A stretch of DNA of 15,771 nt from Actinomycetes bacterium. Lineage in GTDB: Bacteria; Actinomycetota; Acidimicrobiia; Acidimicrobiales; RAAP-2. Position numbers and translations under genes: made by a program. Under the pieces are notes generated by a model that was not told where the DNA came from, made no database searches, and worked only from the letters and a program-made list of their open reading frames with translations. This document shows, piece by piece, positions 12,555-15,771 of the stretch (position 1 is the stretch's first letter; every line of letters begins with the position of its first letter). The DNA lies in NCBI GenBank assembly GCA_021826655.1, contig JAKAZC010000023.1:1-15771 (forward strand), given 5' to 3'.

Positions 12555-12569
12555 CCGAGCCGGGGATCG

Positions 12570-12605
12570 GCCAGGGGTCTCCCGAGGCCCAGGGAGACCC
12601 CTGGC
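12570..12605. promoter_or_regulatory. Perfect 14-bp inverted repeat between tRNA-Leu and the polysaccharide operon
   Basis: GCCAGGGGTCTCCC (12570-12583) and GGGAGACCCCTGGC (12592-12605) are exact reverse complements around an 8-base centre (GAGGCCCA). The right arm abuts the TATAGT -10 of the rightward gene, and the left arm covers the -35 zone of the leftward tRNA. Position favours a protein operator or roadblock between divergent promoters; as an RNA it would be a very stable hairpin, but neither neighbouring transcript is expected to include it. Confidence 0.75.
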
Positions 12606-12611
12606 TATAGT
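12606..12611 (+). promoter_or_regulatory. Probable -10 element of a leaderless promoter
   Basis: TATAGT matches the -10 consensus at five of six positions, rare in such GC-rich DNA. It ends six bases before the GTG at 12618, with no ribosome binding site between, so transcription probably starts at the start codon itself. This also decides the gene start. Confidence 0.65.
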
Positions 12612-12617
12612 CGCCCT

Positions 12618-13745
12618 GTGCCGACCTCGTCCTCCACCCCGTCACCCGTGACGCCTGACGCCCCCGGGCCGGCCGAGGACATCGCGGTCGAGGTGTCGGA
12701 GCGCATCCGCTATCTCGACGAGGTGATGGCAGAGATCGACGCCGAAGTTCGCCGCCGACGGGCCTCGGGTGAGCTGCCGGCCGGCCTCGAGGCCGAACTC
12801 GACGAGCTCTTCCTGGAGTTCTCGCCGGTCGGGCTGCAGGGGAGGGCCCGACTCCGCGAGACGCTCCCCCTCGTGGACGGGTCGGCCTACGTCGACATCG
12901 CCGTGCCGACCGCGTCGAACAAGGCCGTCGGCAGCCACGTCAAACGGCTCATCCGCAAGGGCCTCGGCTGGTACATGGACTTCGTCGTCGCCCAGATCGT
13001 GAAGTTCGCCTGGTCGGTCTCGCGCATGTTCCATGTCGTGGTCGACCACATCGAGGCCCTCGAGGCAGCCGTGGAGACCCACCGGTCACCCGACCTCCCT
13101 CTCGACGCGGTGCCCGCCACCGACCCGGCCGCCGACTGGTGGGCGGAGGCGGCGGTGGAGGCCGTCCGCGGCGCTACCGACCGGGTGCTGGTCGCCGACT
13201 GCGGCGAGGGCCGGCTGCTCGACGCCCTCGGGGCCGCCGGCGTCGACGCCTACGGTGTCGATCCTTCCGACCTCGTGCTCGAGACGGCCCTGGCACGGGG
13301 TCTGGACGTGCGGGCCGAAGGGATCATCGACCACCTCCGGGTGGTCGCCGGCGAGGCCCTCGGTGCCATCGTGCTCACCGGCTCGCTCCAGTGGCTGCGA
13401 CCCAACGAACGGGAGCTCCTGCTCGAGCTGGTCACCACCCGGCTGGCCGTGGACGGGACCCTGGTCCTGCACTCGACGACACCGGAGGGCTGGGTGGCCT
13501 CGGTACCGCCGGTCGTGTGTGACCTCGCCCCGGGCCGGCCCCTCCACGCCGAGACATGGTCACACCTGCTCGGGACCCGTGGGTTCGCAGTGGCCGAACC
13601 CGTGCGGGGTGGCGACGACCGGTCGCTGGCGCGGTTGGACCCGGTCGCGGCGGACGCCGGCGCCGTGAATGCGGCCATCGACGTGCTCAACGAGCTGCTG
13701 CTCGGGCCGACGGAGTACCTCGTGGTCGCCACGCGGGAGCGGTGA
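12618..13745 (+). CDS. Methyltransferase-like protein of a polysaccharide locus
   Basis: A 375-residue protein. The N-terminal half is helical: an acidic, probably coiled segment (about 20-68), then SHVKRLIRKGLGWYMDFVVAQ (106-126), which resembles the KR-W-Y-P conserved helix of proteins encoded beside glycosyltransferases in actinobacterial polysaccharide loci. The C-terminal half (about 170-375) is a Rossmann-type SAM methyltransferase: VLVADCGEGRLLDAL (190-204) as motif I, AYGVDPS (211-217) with Asp215 for the ribose, and GAIVLTGSLQWLRPNE (249-264). Motif I is DCGEG where many enzymes have DxGxG, so activity is likely. The frame is open upstream through the tRNA, but the -10 element and repeat place the start at the GTG 12618. 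It overlaps the next gene by GTGA. It probably methylates a growing glycan or its terminal sugar; this is inferred from context. Confidence 0.75.
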   Translation: MPTSSSTPSPVTPDAPGPAEDIAVEVSERIRYLDEVMAEIDAEVRRRRASGELPAGLEAELDELFLEFSPVGLQGRARLRETLPLVDGSAYVDIAVPTASNKAVGSHVKRLIRKGLGWYMDFVVAQIVKFAWSVSRMFHVVVDHIEALEAAVETHRSPDLPLDAVPATDPAADWWAEAAVEAVRGATDRVLVADCGEGRLLDALGAAGVDAYGVDPSDLVLETALARGLDVRAEGIIDHLRVVAGEALGAIVLTGSLQWLRPNERELLLELVTTRLAVDGTLVLHSTTPEGWVASVPPVVCDLAPGRPLHAETWSHLLGTRGFAVAEPVRGGDDRSLARLDPVAADAGAVNAAIDVLNELLLGPTEYLVVATRER

Positions 13746-14836
13746 CCGCCGTCCATCAGTTCGTGCCGGCGCTCCTGCCACGGGATGCGACGGGGGACCA
13801 CACCCGGTCCCTTCGGGACGCCTTCCGCTCCGCGGGGTGGGAGTCGGACATCTACGTCGAGGCCGCCCACGACGAGCTCCGAGACGAGGCAGCGTACTTC
13901 GAGTCGTACCCGGGCCGGGCCCGTCCGGGCGACGTCCTCCTCTACCAGCTGGGTACGGCGTCGCCGGTGGCCGAATTCCTACTGGGCCGCGACGAGCCAC
14001 TCGTACTCGACTACCACAACGTGACCCCCGAGTCCTTCTACGCCGGATGGGAGGAGCACACCGCGGCCAAGGTCGCCCTCGCCCGCCGTCAGGTCGCTGC
14101 GCTCGCCCCTCGCGCCGTCCTCGGCATCGCCGATTCGGCGTTCAACGCCCGAGAGCTCGCCGGGCTCGGCTGCCCCGCGACCGAGGTCGTACCGATCCTC
14201 GTCGACCTGGACCCCGGCACCGGCACGGTCGACCCGACGGAGCGCGAACGACTGGCAATCCGCCACGGGGGCGGCACCGTGCTCCTCTTCGTGGGACGGA
14301 TCTCGCCGAACAAGTGCCACGAGCGGCTCGTCGGTGCGCTGTGGGTCTACCGGCGCCTCTACGACCCGGAGGCCCGGCTCCATCTGGTGGGCCCGTCGGT
14401 CACCCCCGACTACGCCGCCGCCGTCCTGGCGTTCGCCGCCGAACTCGGCCTGGCCGACGCAGTGGTCCATGGCGAGGGGCTCACCGACGGGCAGCTGGCG
14501 GCCTGGTACGACGACGCCGACGTGTTCGTCTGCCTGTCCCGCCACGAGGGGTTCTGCATCCCACTCCTCGAGGCGATGCGTGCGGGGACGCCGATCGTTG
14601 CACTCGATGCCGGGGCGGTGGGGGAGACTCTGGCCGACGCCGGCCTGCTCCTGCGCACCGCCCGCCCGGCCACCGTGGCGGCGGCCGTCGACCGGGTCCG
14701 CCGCGATCCGGTGCTGGCCGGGACCCTGGTGGACGCGGGGCACCGCCGGCTGGGTGAGTTCGGCGCCGCAGGCATTCGTCGGCGGTTCGTGGAGGTGCTC
14801 GGACGGGTGGCCGATCAGGGACGGGTGGTGGCGTGA
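13742..14836 (+). CDS. GT4-type glycosyltransferase (GT-B fold)
   Basis: A 364-residue glycosyltransferase. The N-terminal acceptor domain (about 1-170) contains LVLDYHNVTPESFY (87-100), where a His-Asn after a beta strand is usual for this group. The C-terminal donor domain begins at VLLFVGRISPNKCHERLV (180-197), the canonical sugar-nucleotide domain start with Gly and Arg-Lys phosphate contacts. The E-x7-E element is intact: Glu269 and Glu277 in EGFCIPLLEAMRAGTPIVA (269-287). Such enzymes are retaining and transfer a hexose from an NDP-sugar to a lipid-linked or glycan acceptor at the cytoplasmic membrane face. The GTG start at 13742 overlaps the preceding stop by four bases (GTGA), so the two are translated together; the longer open frame upstream is only overlap. 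Donor and acceptor cannot be told. Confidence 0.9.
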   Translation: MTAVHQFVPALLPRDATGDHTRSLRDAFRSAGWESDIYVEAAHDELRDEAAYFESYPGRARPGDVLLYQLGTASPVAEFLLGRDEPLVLDYHNVTPESFYAGWEEHTAAKVALARRQVAALAPRAVLGIADSAFNARELAGLGCPATEVVPILVDLDPGTGTVDPTERERLAIRHGGGTVLLFVGRISPNKCHERLVGALWVYRRLYDPEARLHLVGPSVTPDYAAAVLAFAAELGLADAVVHGEGLTDGQLAAWYDDADVFVCLSRHEGFCIPLLEAMRAGTPIVALDAGAVGETLADAGLLLRTARPATVAAAVDRVRRDPVLAGTLVDAGHRRLGEFGAAGIRRRFVEVLGRVADQGRVVA

Positions 14837-15771
14837 AGCTGGTCTTCGTGACTCCCCGCTACGGCACCGAGGTCATCGGGGGCGCCGAGACCGCGGCACG
14901 CATGCTGGCCGAGCGCCTGTGCGTGCGCCCCGGCTGGGAGGTGGAGGTGCTCACCAGCTGCGCACTCGACCACCTCACCTGGGCGAACACGGAGCCACCC
15001 GGCAGATCGGTCGTCAACGGGGTCACGGTGCGGCGGTTCCCGTCGGTGTCGCCACGAACACTCGAGTACTTCGAGCTCGATGCCCGGCTGCGCGTGGCGC
15101 CACGGACGGCCTCGCTGGCGGACGCCCGACAGTGGATCGCACTGAACGGGCCCATGTGTCCGGGGCTGGTCGACGCCGTGGCCGCCTCCGACGGTGACGT
15201 GATCGCGTGCTACCCCTATCTCTTCGCCACCACCGTCGACGCCATCGCCGTGGCCCCGGCGCCCGTCGTGCTCCACCCGGCCGCCCACGACGAGCCGGCG
15301 CTCTACCTGTCGGCGTTCCGTCGCAGTTTCCGGGACATCGACGGCCTCGTGTACCACACCCGAGCCGAGCGGGACCTCATGGAGGAGGTGTTCCGGGTCG
15401 GCGGCCGGCCCCAGACTGTGCTCGGCCTGGGCGTGAACGACCCTGCGGGCGGTGGGCGCCCCGGCGGCGGGCTCCTCGGCCTGGGCGACCGACCGTACCT
15501 CTGCTACCTGGGCCGGGTGGACGAGCACAAGGGCTGCGGGATGCTGGCCGACTACTTCGCCGAATACAAGCGGCGCCACCCGGGCGACCTGGCGCTCGCC
15601 TTCGTCGGACCGGTGTCGGCCGCGGCCCCCGACCATCCGGACATCGTGGTGACGGGCACCGTGTCCGAATCCGACAAGTGGGACATCCTGGCCGGGGCGC
15701 AGGTGATGGTGACGCCCTCGGCCTACGAGTCGTTCTCCCTCGTCGTGCTGGAAGCGTGGACGCTGGGAGTG
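14833..15771 (+). CDS. GT4-type glycosyltransferase, partial at the window end
   Basis: The frame opens with GTG at 14833, overlapping the previous stop (GTGA), and runs 313 codons without a stop to the window end. The N terminus KLVFVTPRYGTEVIGGAE (2-19) has the classic opening strand followed by a Gly-Gly loop of GT-B enzymes. VVLHPAAHDEP (145-155) is the inter-domain acceptor-side strand, PYLCYLGRVDEHKGC (221-235) starts the donor domain with its Gly-Arg-Val and Lys, and E-x7-E is present as Glu299 and Glu307 in ESFSLVVLE. It is probably a retaining glycosyltransferase acting with the preceding one on the same glycan. Roughly 60-120 C-terminal residues are missing, judged from usual family length. 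Confidence 0.88.
   Translation, partial: MKLVFVTPRYGTEVIGGAETAARMLAERLCVRPGWEVEVLTSCALDHLTWANTEPPGRSVVNGVTVRRFPSVSPRTLEYFELDARLRVAPRTASLADARQWIALNGPMCPGLVDAVAASDGDVIACYPYLFATTVDAIAVAPAPVVLHPAAHDEPALYLSAFRRSFRDIDGLVYHTRAERDLMEEVFRVGGRPQTVLGLGVNDPAGGGRPGGGLLGLGDRPYLCYLGRVDEHKGCGMLADYFAEYKRRHPGDLALAFVGPVSAAAPDHPDIVVTGTVSESDKWDILAGAQVMVTPSAYESFSLVVLEAWTLGV

Noticed and set aside
12444..12617. Upstream extension of the second methyltransferase frame beginning at 12444
   Set aside because: It runs antisense through the tRNA gene and across the dyad and -10 element; the GTG at 12618 is a much better start.

Overview
The window is GC-rich (roughly 70% by eye), uses GTG starts freely, packs genes into ATGA/GTGA-overlapping operons and carries -10 elements directly in front of start codons. 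With CoA-ester catabolism genes, a fused LivH-LivM permease and a DUF4214-like domain protein, this points to an actinobacterium. A member of the Acidimicrobiia or a related deep lineage is my best guess; this is inference from gene style, not from a marker gene.

Region 1 (1-4208) is a lipid or steroid-type beta-oxidation block. It has an enoyl-CoA hydratase/isomerase-family protein (39-878), then a promoter region with a near-consensus KstR-type operator (956-969). An apparent operon follows: a DoxX-like membrane protein, a 752-residue acyl-CoA dehydrogenase made of two ACAD modules in one chain (FadE34-like layout), and a MaoC-type hydratase. Together these would dehydrogenate an acyl-CoA and hydrate the resulting enoyl-CoA.

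Region 2 (4209-9329) is one tightly coupled ABC importer operon of the branched-chain amino acid (HAAT/Liv) type: lipoprotein binding protein, LivH-LivM fusion permease, LivG and LivF, joined by three successive ATGA overlaps. A 25-bp dyad lies in front of it. Its neighbours are CoA-ester catabolism genes, so the cargo may be an organic acid or lipid-derived compound rather than an amino acid.

Region 3 (9406-11249) holds two divergent short-chain dehydrogenases. The leftward one resembles the 3-hydroxyacyl-CoA dehydrogenase module of MFE-2 enzymes and could supply the next beta-oxidation step; the rightward one is FabG-like. A GC-rich tandem repeat tract (about 11251-11374) follows.

Region 4 (11432-15771) is the edge of a surface polysaccharide or glycoconjugate locus: a methyltransferase with an N-terminal DUF4214-like segment, a leftward tRNA-Leu(UAG), then a leaderless operon of a second methyltransferase and two GT4-type glycosyltransferases, the last cut by the window end. 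A perfect 14-bp inverted repeat lies between the tRNA and the leaderless operon. No CRISPR array, insertion sequence, integrase or phage gene is visible. The best candidates for something new are the KstR-like-controlled catabolic/transport neighbourhood and the large dyad between tRNA-Leu and the polysaccharide operon.
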